Assembly: GCF_003610465.1 (NCBI RefSeq)
Contig: NZ_RAQI01000002.1
Span: forward strand, 186,001 to 250,000
Source of the DNA: Xenorhabdus ehlersii
Lineage (GTDB): Bacteria; Pseudomonadota; Gammaproteobacteria; Enterobacterales; Enterobacteriaceae
Reading direction: 5' to 3'
DNA length: 64,000 nt
Shown here: positions 1 to 8,050 of the stretch, in pieces
Numbering within the stretch: position 1 is the first letter of the stretch
How the letters are laid out: each line of letters opens with the position of its first letter
Position numbers and translations under genes: made by a program
The notes under the pieces: model-generated
The model's input: only the letters and a program-made list of their open reading frames with translations
Database searches by the model: none
What the model was told of the DNA's origin: nothing

Positions 1-382
1 ACAACAGCAACAATTGCAAGTACAACAATTTCCATATCTGGTGAAAACTCCCCTATCCTCTCAAAAAATGTTGATGTTCTACTTGCCAATGAAACAAGCT
101 CCTATTTCCCTCGCCTTCTTTACCATGCCAGTTCCTCGGTTATTTCAGAAAATTGCATCAAGTGCATGGCAGTGATTCTGACAATACAAACTAGTGATTA
201 CCAACTGTAATTTTGCTATCGTCCGACTCACAAGAGTGAAATGAGCAAGTTGTTGCTGTTTTTATGCCCTTAGCAACTAACTTAGCCAATTCATCATACA
301 TGGAAGGAGAATCACCAAATACCCAATGCCCTGCTTTTGGATATTTACTTTCAATTAATTCCATGACTTCACTTGTTTTCAT
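1..382 (-). pseudogene. ASCH-domain (DUF984-type) protein, degraded
   Basis: The first 63 codons (382 down to 191) read as the start of an ASCH-domain protein, with the family-like stretches GHWVFGDSPSMYDELAKLV and KGIKTAT, before a stop. Beyond the stop, other frames of the same strand continue the family: a segment reading VCIVRITAMHLMQFSEITEE, then KEGEGNRS...WQVEHQH, then FERIGEFSPDMEIVV near the window edge. At least three frame changes are therefore needed to rebuild the roughly 130-150 residue protein, which marks it as a pseudogene. ASCH proteins are thought to bind RNA or nucleotides; the function of this copy is unknown. The 3' end may lie just outside the window. Confidence 0.75.
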
Positions 383-420
383 ATTATCTTGCAGCTGCCC
401 CTCATTAATGAAGATTTTCT

Positions 421-1753
421 TTATTTGATTTGGTACAGAACATCACCCACCACATTGAACAGACGATCAAGATCATCAATTTTAGCATTGAACATGGGAC
501 CAAATTGCAACGTGTCACCACCAAAACGGACATAAAAACCCGCTTTCCATAATGCAATACCGGCATCAAAAGGCCGGACAACTGCATCTCCATCCCGTGG
601 AGCAATTTGAATGGCCCCCACCAGCCCGCAGTTACGAATATCCACGACATTTGGGCAGTGCCTCAGTGCATGTAATTTTTGTTCAAAATGTGGGGCCAAT
701 TCCGCAGCTTGTTGAGGCAGATTTTCTTTTTCCAGCAGTTCCAATGAAGCCAATCCCGCTGCACAGGCAACCGGGTGACCTGAATAAGTATAACCGTGGC
801 TGAATTCAATCATATGTTCGGATAGAGATTGTGACATAAAGGCATCGTAGATCTTGCTGGACGCAATCACCCCCCCCCAAAGGAATTGCACCGTTGGTAA
901 TTTGTTTGGCAAAGTTAAGAATATCTGGGGTTACACCAAAATATTCAGCACCACTCCAGCATCCCAGGCGCCCGAAACCGGTAATCACTTCATCAAAAAT
1001 CAGCAAGATATCGTATTGGGTACAGATTTCCCGTAAACGTTGTAAGTAACCTTGTGGTGGGATAATAGCGCCAGCAGAGCCAGAAAGTGGTTCAACAATA
1101 ACGGCAGCGATATTGCTGGCATCATGCAATTCAATGAGTTTTAGTAGTTCATCTGCCAGTTCAGGGCCACCAGCCGCTGGCATTCCTTTAGTAAAAGCCA
1201 TATTAGGTTGTAATGTATGCGGAAGATGGTCAACATCCATAAACTGACCAAACATTTTGCGATTACCCCCAATACCGCCAAGACTGGTTCCTGCGATATT
1301 GACACCATGATAACCCCGTGCCCGACCGATAAATTTAGTTTTTGCAGGTTGTCCTTGGATCCGCCAGTAAGCACGAGCCATTTTTACTGCGGTATCGGCA
1401 GCTTCTGAACCTGAACTGGTAAAAAATACATGATTTAAATCATCAGGCATAAGGCTGGCAATTCTATCTGCCAACTTAAATGACAAAGGGTGTCCATATT
1501 GGAAACCTGGGGAATAATCCAATGTTCCCAGTTGATTTGAAACAGCCTGACGAATTTCAATGCGTGAATGGCCTGCTCCACATGTCCATAATCCTGATAA
1601 GCTGTCATAAATCCGACGATCTTGATCATCAACCAGCCAGTTTCCCTCTGCTGAGACAATTAAACGTGGATCTTGTTGAAAATGACGATTAGCGCTGAAC
1701 GGCATCCAATGTGCTTTAAAGTTCAATTTTTGGAAATAATTTCTATCTGGCAT
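421..1753 (-). pseudogene. Class III omega-amino acid--pyruvate aminotransferase, frameshifted in a G9 run
   Basis: PLP-dependent class III aminotransferase resembling beta-alanine/omega-amino acid:pyruvate transaminases. It would move an amino group from an omega-amino acid to pyruvate in the cytosol. Visible motifs are SGSEA (residues ~114-118), the PLP-aspartate motif DEVITGFGR (D254) and the Schiff-base lysine in FAKQITNGA (K283). The frame breaks at PLGG, where the coding strand has nine G (plus-strand C run 869-877). With eight G the reading continues as PLGGVIASSKIYDAF and gives a normal ~443-residue enzyme. The start ATG at 1753 is preceded by GAGGAG. The gene is monocistronic with no obvious partner. 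Either a real frameshift or a homopolymer sequencing error would explain the break. Confidence 0.88.
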
Positions 1754-1932
1754 TTTATAGCTCCTCGCACAAGGTTGTAACCAAGAGTTTGCAATGAAAC
1801 TATACTCAAGTTAAACCTCAATTATCAAATCATTAGTGATGAGTTTACTCACGTAAATGAAACTAACAAATTAAAAATAGGTATAATCATAAACATATTA
1901 TGTTTTCCTTCCACTGATTGATTTTATTATTA

Positions 1933-2452
1933 ATGTTTGCAAACGTGATTTATTCTTTCTTTATTTTAGATGGTGTGCCAACTAATTATAACCCAGTAGA
2001 AGCTTATGAAGGAGAGATTCGTTATGTTATACCTCCTAAAACTGAATATATAAATACGTTGGCACTAAGGAATGCTAATCTTGCAGGGCAATACGGTATA
2101 TATGTTGATAATTTCCTTACAGGAATGAATGACGACAGAATAATGAGAGTATTTAGTGATGTTCATAATCCGTATGAAGCAGTAAGAAGATATATGTATA
2201 TATTATTATGGTACAACTGATAATACGTATGGTCGTATAACATTTATGTTCAAGACTGATAAAAGTAATCTAGGTAAAGCAATAATGACAAATTATAATT
2301 ATGACGATATTAAAGGACAAGCTGCTTTTTCCTTACTACAAACAGCCTTACTCACAGGGCAAAAAATGGAGATACAATGTAATGGAGAATGGGTTACAGG
2401 AATATGGGTAGGAGAAGGTGCAGGCCAGACAGTAGACAAAGGATTTCCATAA
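1933..2452 (+). pseudogene. Unrecognised small secreted-type protein, frame broken
   Basis: Two consecutive reading frames appear to be one gene. The first (ATG at 1933, hydrophobic N-terminus MFANVIYSFFIL, then a polar domain) stops at 2220. The second continues from about 2190 in another frame (...YYYGTTDNTYGRITFMFKTD...) to 2452. Joined, they give a protein of ~170 residues. A segment of the type AFSLLQTALLTGQKMEIQC precedes a GEWVTGIWVGEGAG end, a pattern seen in some small exported or toxin-subunit-like proteins. I cannot assign a family. No ribosome site stands out. A single indel in the AT-rich tract 2187-2205 would restore the frame. Confidence 0.4.
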
Positions 2453-2507
2453 TAATTGTATCTACGTGGGAAAGCTGTTTTTCTTTGAAAAGATGAGAAC
2501 AGATAAA

Positions 2508-2548
2508 ACAAGCGTTCCAGTGAATCAATGCTGCACTGGAACGCTTGT
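2508..2548. terminator. Perfect 15-bp inverted repeat
   Basis: Arms 2508-2522 and 2534-2548 are perfectly complementary (acaagcgttccagtg) around an 11-nt loop. It lies 56 bp beyond the end of the broken small gene and 90 bp before the DUF2946 gene. It could act as a terminator, although the downstream T-run is poor, so it may instead be a repeat element or protein site. Confidence 0.5.
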
Positions 2549-2638
2549 GACTGAGATAAAAATCAGGAATATACAACCCCAAAATATTTTAACAACCTCC
2601 ACCCAAAATGCAGTAAGATTAGCCTTCAATCGTAGAAA

Positions 2639-3058
2639 TTGATCCGGATCATTAGCTTGTTATCGCTTTTTCGCTTCTCACAAAGCCGAACACCCGCCAT
2701 CATCGCTTTACTGGCGATTTTGATGTTGTTTATTGCACCCGTGGTATCAAAAACGCTGGAGCACCATCGTGAAGGAATAAGAAGCGAAATAAATCACTGC
2801 ATGTCTGTGTCCGATATGCCATCGACACACACTATGAATCATCATGGTGTGGATCATGTTCATATGGGATTGATGGATGATATCGCTTGTGGTTACTGCC
2901 AGCTTCTGATTAATCTGCCATTATTAGCAGGTGGTTTTGTTCCTTTCATTCTACTGACACTAATTGTGTCCCGGGCACCACCAGTATCGCGCTTCTTTGG
3001 TCCCGTTATTCGGCTGTTTTACGGCGAATCACAACCACGCGCCCCACCCCTTAATTAG
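2639..3058 (+). CDS. DUF2946-family protein, likely copper-linked
   Basis: A 139-residue protein with an N-terminal hydrophobic segment (~18-38), a His/Met/Cys-rich middle (THTMNHHGVDHVHMG, then CGYC) and a second hydrophobic stretch (~92-110). This matches DUF2946 proteins, small membrane or periplasmic proteins often placed next to TonB-dependent copper receptors, as here (receptor start 81 bp downstream). The His-, Met- and CxxC-rich middle is a plausible Cu-binding site; that is inference. The start is uncertain: TTG at 2639 directly follows an in-frame TAG and has no strong Shine-Dalgarno. Confidence 0.75.
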   Translation: MIRIISLLSLFRFSQSRTPAIIALLAILMLFIAPVVSKTLEHHREGIRSEINHCMSVSDMPSTHTMNHHGVDHVHMGLMDDIACGYCQLLINLPLLAGGFVPFILLTLIVSRAPPVSRFFGPVIRLFYGESQPRAPPLN

Positions 3059-3139
3059 TCTGTCTGCTTGAAATAAACCATTTTATTTTCCTTGCCTTAC
3101 GAAGTTTGTATGGCAATGTTGCTAATTAAGGGATTTTTT

Positions 3140-5140
3140 ATGTTTACTACACGACTATTTCGTATATCACCTTTGACAGCAGCTTTGGCTATTGCACTCA
3201 CAATGCCAACCAGTGGCTGGGCTGCCAATATGGAACATACCAAAGAAACACGCATTGCCTATGATCACGACAATGAAACTGTGATCACTGTAACTGCACC
3301 GGCAGTTTCACCACTTGAAGTAGCTTCTTCACTGAAGGCCCCTCGCCAACCAGTGCCTGCCAGTGATGGTTCTGATTATCTGAAAACCATTCCGGGTTTT
3401 TCACAGATCCGTAACGGTGGTACTAATGGCGATCCTGTATTCCGTGGCATGTTTGGTTCTCGTTTGAGAATGTTAATTGATGACAGTGAAATACTGGGCT
3501 CCTGCGGTGGACGTATGGATGCGCCAAGTTCTTATATTTCACCAGAAAGTTATGATGTTTTGAGTTTAGTCAAAGGCCCACAAACCGTACTCTGGGGGCC
3601 GGGTAATTCAGCGGGAACTATTCGTTTCGAGCGTATTCGCCCTCAGTTTGAACAATTTGGCACTCAAGGTAATGTCAGCACAGTGATTGGTTCTCATGGT
3701 CGTTGGGATGGTAATGCTGATCTCAGTATTGGCAATGCACTGGGTTATATCCGTTTGATCGGTAATAAATCTCGCTCCAATGATTATAAAGATGGTGATG
3801 GCAATCACGTTCCTTCCCGCTGGGATAAATGGAACACCGATGTCGCCCTGGGTTGGACACCTGATGAAAATACGTTACTTGAGCTAAGCGCTGGACAGGG
3901 TGATGGTGAAGCACGTTACGCCACACGAGGCATGGATGGCTCCCAATTCAAGCGCAAAAGTCTTGGCATACGTTTTGAAAAAACTAACATTGGCGAAGTG
4001 TTTGATAAATTCGAATCCAATTTTTATTACAATTATACCGATCATGTTATGGATAACTATTCCATGCGTTATTCGGAAATGAAAATGGCCTCAGAACCCG
4101 ATCGCCTGACAATGGGTGGCCGTATGATGGGAACCTGGATATGGGAAAATTTCAAGTTCCAGAGCGGTGTGGATATGCAAACTAATATTCACCGTACCAA
4201 TACCGATCGTAAGATGGCTGAAGCTGAAAGAAATGGCTGGGTGAAAAATGTCCGTTTCCGCGATTACGGTATTTTTGGTGAATTAACTTGGGATGCAACT
4301 GCACAGAATAAAGTTATCGGTGGTGCGCGATTAGATCGTGCAACAGCGTATAAATATACTACTCAACAAGAACGTAAAGAAACCCTGCCTGCTGGCTTTA
4401 TTCGGCTTGAACATAACCTGAAAGAGTCCCCTGTGATGCTCTATGCCGGCATTGGTTATACCGAGCGTTTTCCTGATTTCTGGGAGTTGGTTTCGGGTAA
4501 AGCGGGCAACAATGCTTTCACTCATATCAAGCCCGAAAAAACGACCCAGTTGGATATCGGTGCACAATATAATGATAACCGCCTGAAGGGTTGGATATCA
4601 GCGTATGTGGGTAAAGTGAATGACTTTATCCTGTTCGATTATCGCAACAAGAATGCGGTGGCCGGTAACGTGGATGCCACCATTATGGGCGGAGAAACGG
4701 GGGTCGCTTATAAGTTTAACGAAAATTGGAAAACCGATGCCAGCCTGGCGTATTCCTGGGCGCAAAATACCACTAATCATCGCCCATTACCGCAGATCCC
4801 ACCTTTGGAAGCTCGTTTCAGCCTGACCTGGGAACATGGCGACTGGACTAGCAGCGGTTTGCTGCGCCTGGTCAATAGCCAGCACCGAGTGGCAATCAAT
4901 GAAGGTAACGTTGTAGGAAAAGACTTTGATCGTAGCAAAGACTTCGCCATTCTATCTGCCAATGCAGCCTATAAGGTGACCAAAAACGTTCAAGTTAGTG
5001 CTGGTGTTGACAATATTTTTGATAAAACCTATAGCGAACATCTTAACTTAGCGGGGAATCAGGGCTTTGGTTATTCCGGTAATACGGCAGTAAACGAGCC
5101 TGGGCGTACTTATTGGGCAAGAGTTAATATTAAGTTCTAA
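3140..5140 (+). CDS. TonB-dependent copper receptor (OprC/NosA type)
   Basis: A 666-residue outer-membrane beta-barrel receptor. The ATG at 3140 follows an AAGGG site and begins a clear signal peptide ending near GWAA. A TonB-box-like ETVITVTAP segment follows, then a plug domain with RGMFGSRLRMLIDD, CGGRMD and KGPQTVLWGPGNSAGTI. The barrel ends in a terminal aromatic strand (VNIKF). The CGGRMD stretch and overall plan match the TonB-dependent copper receptor subfamily. It pairs with the upstream DUF2946 gene, suggesting Cu uptake or handling across the outer membrane. A longer upstream reading from 3092 exists but lacks a ribosome site and would bury the signal peptide. Confidence 0.93.
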   Translation: MFTTRLFRISPLTAALAIALTMPTSGWAANMEHTKETRIAYDHDNETVITVTAPAVSPLEVASSLKAPRQPVPASDGSDYLKTIPGFSQIRNGGTNGDPVFRGMFGSRLRMLIDDSEILGSCGGRMDAPSSYISPESYDVLSLVKGPQTVLWGPGNSAGTIRFERIRPQFEQFGTQGNVSTVIGSHGRWDGNADLSIGNALGYIRLIGNKSRSNDYKDGDGNHVPSRWDKWNTDVALGWTPDENTLLELSAGQGDGEARYATRGMDGSQFKRKSLGIRFEKTNIGEVFDKFESNFYYNYTDHVMDNYSMRYSEMKMASEPDRLTMGGRMMGTWIWENFKFQSGVDMQTNIHRTNTDRKMAEAERNGWVKNVRFRDYGIFGELTWDATAQNKVIGGARLDRATAYKYTTQQERKETLPAGFIRLEHNLKESPVMLYAGIGYTERFPDFWELVSGKAGNNAFTHIKPEKTTQLDIGAQYNDNRLKGWISAYVGKVNDFILFDYRNKNAVAGNVDATIMGGETGVAYKFNENWKTDASLAYSWAQNTTNHRPLPQIPPLEARFSLTWEHGDWTSSGLLRLVNSQHRVAINEGNVVGKDFDRSKDFAILSANAAYKVTKNVQVSAGVDNIFDKTYSEHLNLAGNQGFGYSGNTAVNEPGRTYWARVNIKF

Positions 5141-5162
5141 TACTTTTATTCCTAGACCTATC

Positions 5163-5186
5163 TCGCCCTGACATAAATCAGGGCGA
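5163..5186. terminator. Bidirectional terminator-like hairpin
   Basis: Perfect 9-bp stem (tcgccctga / tcagggcga) with a 6-nt loop between the convergent copper receptor and MarR genes. The stem overlaps the MarR stop codon. Confidence 0.7.
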
Positions 5187-5678
5187 ATCACTAGCTGACT
5201 CATTATCCAGCAACCAATGCCGCAGCAGTGTTGCAAGTTGCTCTTGTTGAGTTTCTGTCAGTGGTTCGAGAATGGCTTTTTGGTTCTCCAAATGGCTTTC
5301 CACTGCTTTGTCTATCAATGCCTTTCCTTCTGAGGTCAGAAAGACCTTGCAGCTACGTCGGTCTTCTTCGTTAGCAATACGCCCAATCAATCTTCGCTGT
5401 ACCATATGTTCAATACGAGTGCTCATTGCTCCAGAAGTTAACATAACGGATTGATATAGCTCAGTAGGTGTAATGGGTATGTTGTTACGTCGTAGTGTCG
5501 CAAGGATATCAAACTCTATCGCACTTAGGTCGTGTTCTTTGAAAGCATGTTGCAAGCGTTGTTCAATAATCTTGTTTATGCGACATAACCGCCCAATGAC
5601 GCCCATTGACGACGAATCAAGGTCTGGACGCTGTTGTTCCCACTGTATCAGTAATCGGTCAACATGATCGTACTTCAT
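5178..5678 (-). CDS. MarR-family transcriptional regulator
   Basis: A 166-residue winged-helix regulator. The MarR core is visible: recognition-helix region TPTELYQSVMLTSGAMSTRI (about residues 70-90), then the wing with RRLIGRIANEEDRRS and VFLTSEGKAL. The N- and C-terminal helices would form the dimer interface. It is divergent from an EamA-type exporter at 5842 and shares a 160-bp intergenic region containing a perfect 18-bp palindrome. The usual logic is that the regulator represses itself and the exporter until a ligand binds; this is inferred from arrangement. The ATG at 5678 is the only well-placed start. Confidence 0.93.
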   Translation of the reverse strand: MKYDHVDRLLIQWEQQRPDLDSSSMGVIGRLCRINKIIEQRLQHAFKEHDLSAIEFDILATLRRNNIPITPTELYQSVMLTSGAMSTRIEHMVQRRLIGRIANEEDRRSCKVFLTSEGKALIDKAVESHLENQKAILEPLTETQQEQLATLLRHWLLDNESASDSP

Positions 5679-5748
5679 ACTTTTTCCCTATTCATTTATT
5701 TTGACGAAAAGATACTTGATAAAAATCAATTAGGCCATTATTTTAATT

Positions 5749-5766
5749 TATCTTTACGTAAAGATA
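5749..5766. promoter_or_regulatory. 18-bp perfect palindrome, probable MarR operator
   Basis: tatctttacgtaaagata reads the same on both strands. It sits between the divergent MarR and EamA genes. The decamer aaagatactt occurs at 5760-5769 and again at 5708-5717, 52 bp apart (about five helical turns), suggesting a second half-site. Confidence 0.75.
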
Positions 5767-5841
5767 CTTTTATTGATGATATATTTAAGTTGATAGAGTG
5801 ATAAACAGGGTGAAAAATGAACAAACCAGAAGGGCAGCAAC

Positions 5842-6699
5842 ATGTCAGAAATTAGATCTATCCAGAATATGTTACTGACTGCATTGGCCCCAATTGTTTG
5901 GGGAAGCACTTACATTATTACGACAGAAGTATTACCACCTAATATGCCTTTGCTAGCTTCTACCATCAGAGCGTTACCTGCCGGGATATTATTATTGTTG
6001 ATTTGTCGTACCATGCCTAAAGGCATTTGGTGGTTACGTATTATGATATTGAGCTTACTTAATATCGGTGCCTTCTTCTATTTTCTCTTTGTTGCAGCGG
6101 AATATCTCCCAGGTGGAACGGCATCATTAATCGTGGCTTGCCAACCCATAATTGTTATCTTGTTAAGCACTGGCATATTGAAAACCTCCCTCACAATAAA
6201 ACACATTATTTCAGCCATATTGGGTGTTATCGGGATTAGTTTATTGGTATTAAATGCAACCACCAGCCTAAACTGGCAGGGCATTATTGCAGGCTTTGTG
6301 GGATGCAATTGTATGGCTTTAGGGATTGTGCTTACCAAATATTGGAACCGCCCTACCAATTTGTCATTACTCAGTTTTACTGGCTGGCAATTAACGCTTG
6401 GGGGATTAATGTTATTGCCTGTCGCTATTTCCATAGAAGGTTTACCACAACATCTTACCGTAACCAATATTCTCGGCTACAGCTATTTATGCATGGTCGG
6501 TGCGGTGTTTTCTTATATTATCTGGTTTCGAGGAATTGAAAAGTTACCGGTTGTGACAATCTCTTTTCTGGGATTTCTTAGTGCTTTATCTGCTTGTATT
6601 TTAGGATATTTATTTCTAAAACAAACATTTTCCTTGCCACAAATACTCGGGGCATGCACCATCATTATTGCTGTTTGGCTTTCGATTCCACGGGATTAG
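5842..6699 (+). CDS. EamA/DMT-family inner-membrane transporter
   Basis: A 285-residue protein with about ten predicted membrane segments arranged as two EamA repeats. The first repeat opens with APIVWGSTYIITTEVLPPNMP, the classic DMT start, and the second with CNCMALGIVLTKYW. Proteins of this family export amino acids, metabolites or drugs. It is divergently placed from the MarR gene and probably under its control. The ATG at 5842 follows a modest site (agaagggcag); an earlier ATG at 5818 is in frame but has no better site. The substrate cannot be read from sequence. Confidence 0.9.
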   Translation: MSEIRSIQNMLLTALAPIVWGSTYIITTEVLPPNMPLLASTIRALPAGILLLLICRTMPKGIWWLRIMILSLLNIGAFFYFLFVAAEYLPGGTASLIVACQPIIVILLSTGILKTSLTIKHIISAILGVIGISLLVLNATTSLNWQGIIAGFVGCNCMALGIVLTKYWNRPTNLSLLSFTGWQLTLGGLMLLPVAISIEGLPQHLTVTNILGYSYLCMVGAVFSYIIWFRGIEKLPVVTISFLGFLSALSACILGYLFLKQTFSLPQILGACTIIIAVWLSIPRD

Positions 6700-6746
6700 A
6701 CAAAAAATCCGATAATTCTACAACCTAATGAATAACAGGAAAATCA

Positions 6747-7343
6747 ATGAAACTTACTATAATTTCAGGTAGTCAACGCCCAGATTCTCGCAGCCAACGT
6801 GTAGCTTGTTATTTGCAAAAATTAAGTAGCGAATATGGATTTACAGAGATAGAGCTTCTGGAGCTTTCCAATGTAGAATTGCCACTACATGATGGTTATA
6901 CAACAGATATATCAGCGGAGTCTCATCCCTGGCAGCCAATTGCACAACATTTAAGAGAGAGCAAAGCATTTATCTTTGTAACTCCAGAATGGCATGGAAT
7001 GTCAACTCCGGCATTGAAGAACCTTCTATTGTATTGTTCTATAGCAGAATTAGGCCATAAACCAGCATTATTGGCGAGTGTGTCAAGTGGAATTAACGGT
7101 GTTTATCCTCTTTGCGAATTAAGGATGACAGGTTTTAAAAATAACCATGTCTGTTTCTTGCCTGACCATTTAGTCTTCCGTCAAGGTGAAAGTTTGATTT
7201 CAAAAGATCTGATTTGTAACGATGAGGAATTTGAAAGCCGTGTTAACTATACGCTGAAACTGCTTGAATCTTATGCTAAAGCACTGGAGCAAGTTCGTGA
7301 AGATGTTGGCGAAGAAAGCGAAAATTATCTGTATGGTATGTAA
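6747..7343 (+). CDS. NAD(P)H-dependent FMN reductase-like flavoprotein
   Basis: A 198-residue flavodoxin-fold protein. Phosphate-binding loop IISGSQRPDSRSQRV at residues 4-18 and the FMN-contact region TPEWHGMSTPALKN are clear matches to the NADPH-dependent FMN reductase family. It should bind FMN and reduce flavins or small electrophiles in the cytosol. It lies 47 bp after the EamA gene in the same direction with AGGAAAATCAATG at the start, so it may be co-transcribed under the MarR-controlled promoter. A terminator hairpin follows at 7376. Confidence 0.88.
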   Translation: MKLTIISGSQRPDSRSQRVACYLQKLSSEYGFTEIELLELSNVELPLHDGYTTDISAESHPWQPIAQHLRESKAFIFVTPEWHGMSTPALKNLLLYCSIAELGHKPALLASVSSGINGVYPLCELRMTGFKNNHVCFLPDHLVFRQGESLISKDLICNDEEFESRVNYTLKLLESYAKALEQVREDVGEESENYLYGM

Positions 7344-7375
7344 ATAAATAATATCCATTTCTTTCATACATAAAC

Positions 7376-7415
7376 CTCGGCTCAACTATTTGAGCCGAGA
7401 GTATTTCCTTTTTCT
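7376..7415 (+). terminator. Rho-independent terminator
   Basis: Perfect 10-bp stem (ctcggctcaa / ttgagccgag, 7376-7385 and 7390-7399) with a 4-nt loop, followed by a T-rich stretch. It closes the exporter/FMN reductase unit. Confidence 0.8.
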
Positions 7416-7457
7416 ATCGAGTAATTTCATCGAACAAGTTACAAATCATTAGCCATG

Positions 7458-7473
7458 CTGTATAAAAAAACAG
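7458..7473. promoter_or_regulatory. LexA (SOS) box, orphaned
   Basis: CTGT-N8-ACAG with an AT-rich centre (ataaaaaa) fits the enterobacterial LexA consensus. No intact gene follows on either strand within 300 bp. It may be the host promoter of a locus interrupted by the prophage, or a phage-end element. Confidence 0.55.
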
Positions 7474-7643
7474 TGTATCGTATTCTTGGCATTTTTGTTT
7501 AATAAAAAAACACAAATAGCTACTTTTGCATTCAATTAGATTAAATAATCACCTTTTCATTTATTAATACAAGTTATCTTTAAGCCTCTGGGATAATATT
7601 CCTTCTTACGGGTCCTGTGGAAGAATGGAAAACCTGATGCCGC

Positions 7644-7676
7644 GCGCGATAAATTTCACCTATCCGCGCGATAAAT
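7644..7676. repeat. Direct repeats near the left prophage end
   Basis: The 11-mer gcgcgataaat occurs at 7644-7654 and 7666-7676, 22 bp apart (two helical turns), with a further atcgcg at 7686-7691. The surrounding 7416-7719 region has no gene. Repeats with this phasing at the end of a transposable phage could be transposase-binding sites; that is inference. Confidence 0.45.
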
Positions 7677-7719
7677 GAAGAGCTAATCGCGTTTCATCTA
7701 TTGAAAATTTTTTACACAA

Positions 7720-7806
7720 TCAGTGTAGCGTAGCAGCCAATTTAGCAATATATTCTGCATTCTTTTGTGTGGGGTTAATTCCTCCATAATGCACAGTGCA
7801 GAATAA
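7720..7806 (-). pseudogene. C-terminal remnant of an unidentified gene
   Basis: Downstream of the truncated invertase, one minus frame reads HYGGINPTQKNAEYIAKLAA and then a stop, with no start. It looks like a protein C-terminus left by a deletion that also removed the rest of the invertase. In Mu, com and mom follow gin at this place; I cannot confirm kinship. Confidence 0.3.
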
Positions 7807-7815
7807 AACGCCTAA

Positions 7816-7959
7816 TTAAAATAGGTCATCATTATTGGCGGTTTTGCCACTGATTCTATCCTCAAAAATCGAGTTACAATTTGCGGCCATTAATGCATTT
7901 CGTTGCAGATCACTGTTTTGGTCTGTTGTTGATACACGGATATAGCCAATTTTCGCCAT
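7816..7959 (-). pseudogene. Truncated DNA invertase (Gin/Cin-type serine recombinase)
   Basis: ATG at 7959 begins MAKIGYIRVSTTDQNSDLQR, the hallmark N-terminus of serine recombinases. It includes the catalytic serine in RVST, and GIF-like IFEDRISG follows. The reading stops after 47 residues, against about 185 for Gin/Cin. The rest of the catalytic domain and the DNA-binding domain are missing. An upstream reading from 8085 only crosses the recombination site and is not coding. Its position right beside the gix-like site and the fibre module matches gin in Mu and cin in P1. Inversion would now need an invertase supplied from elsewhere. Confidence 0.85.
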
Positions 7960-8024
7960 TATTAATACCTCATTTAGTCCATGAATTAATGAGCTTATCA
8001 CCACTTTAAAAATGACGAATTGAT

Positions 8025-8050
8025 ATCCGTAAAACCTCGGTTTAGCGGGA
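8025..8050 (+). other. gix/cix-like recombination site, left copy
   Basis: A 26-bp site centred on TC at 8037-8038 with dyad arms AAACC/GGTTT. The core aaaacctcggttta matches the known Gin/Cin crossover sites. On this strand it reads TC at the centre; the partner at 9774-9799 reads GA, so the two are in opposite orientation, as inversion requires. Confidence 0.85.

Noticed and set aside
6078..6467. 129-residue reading antisense to the EamA transporter
   Set aside because: Shadow of a clear membrane protein; no start signal.
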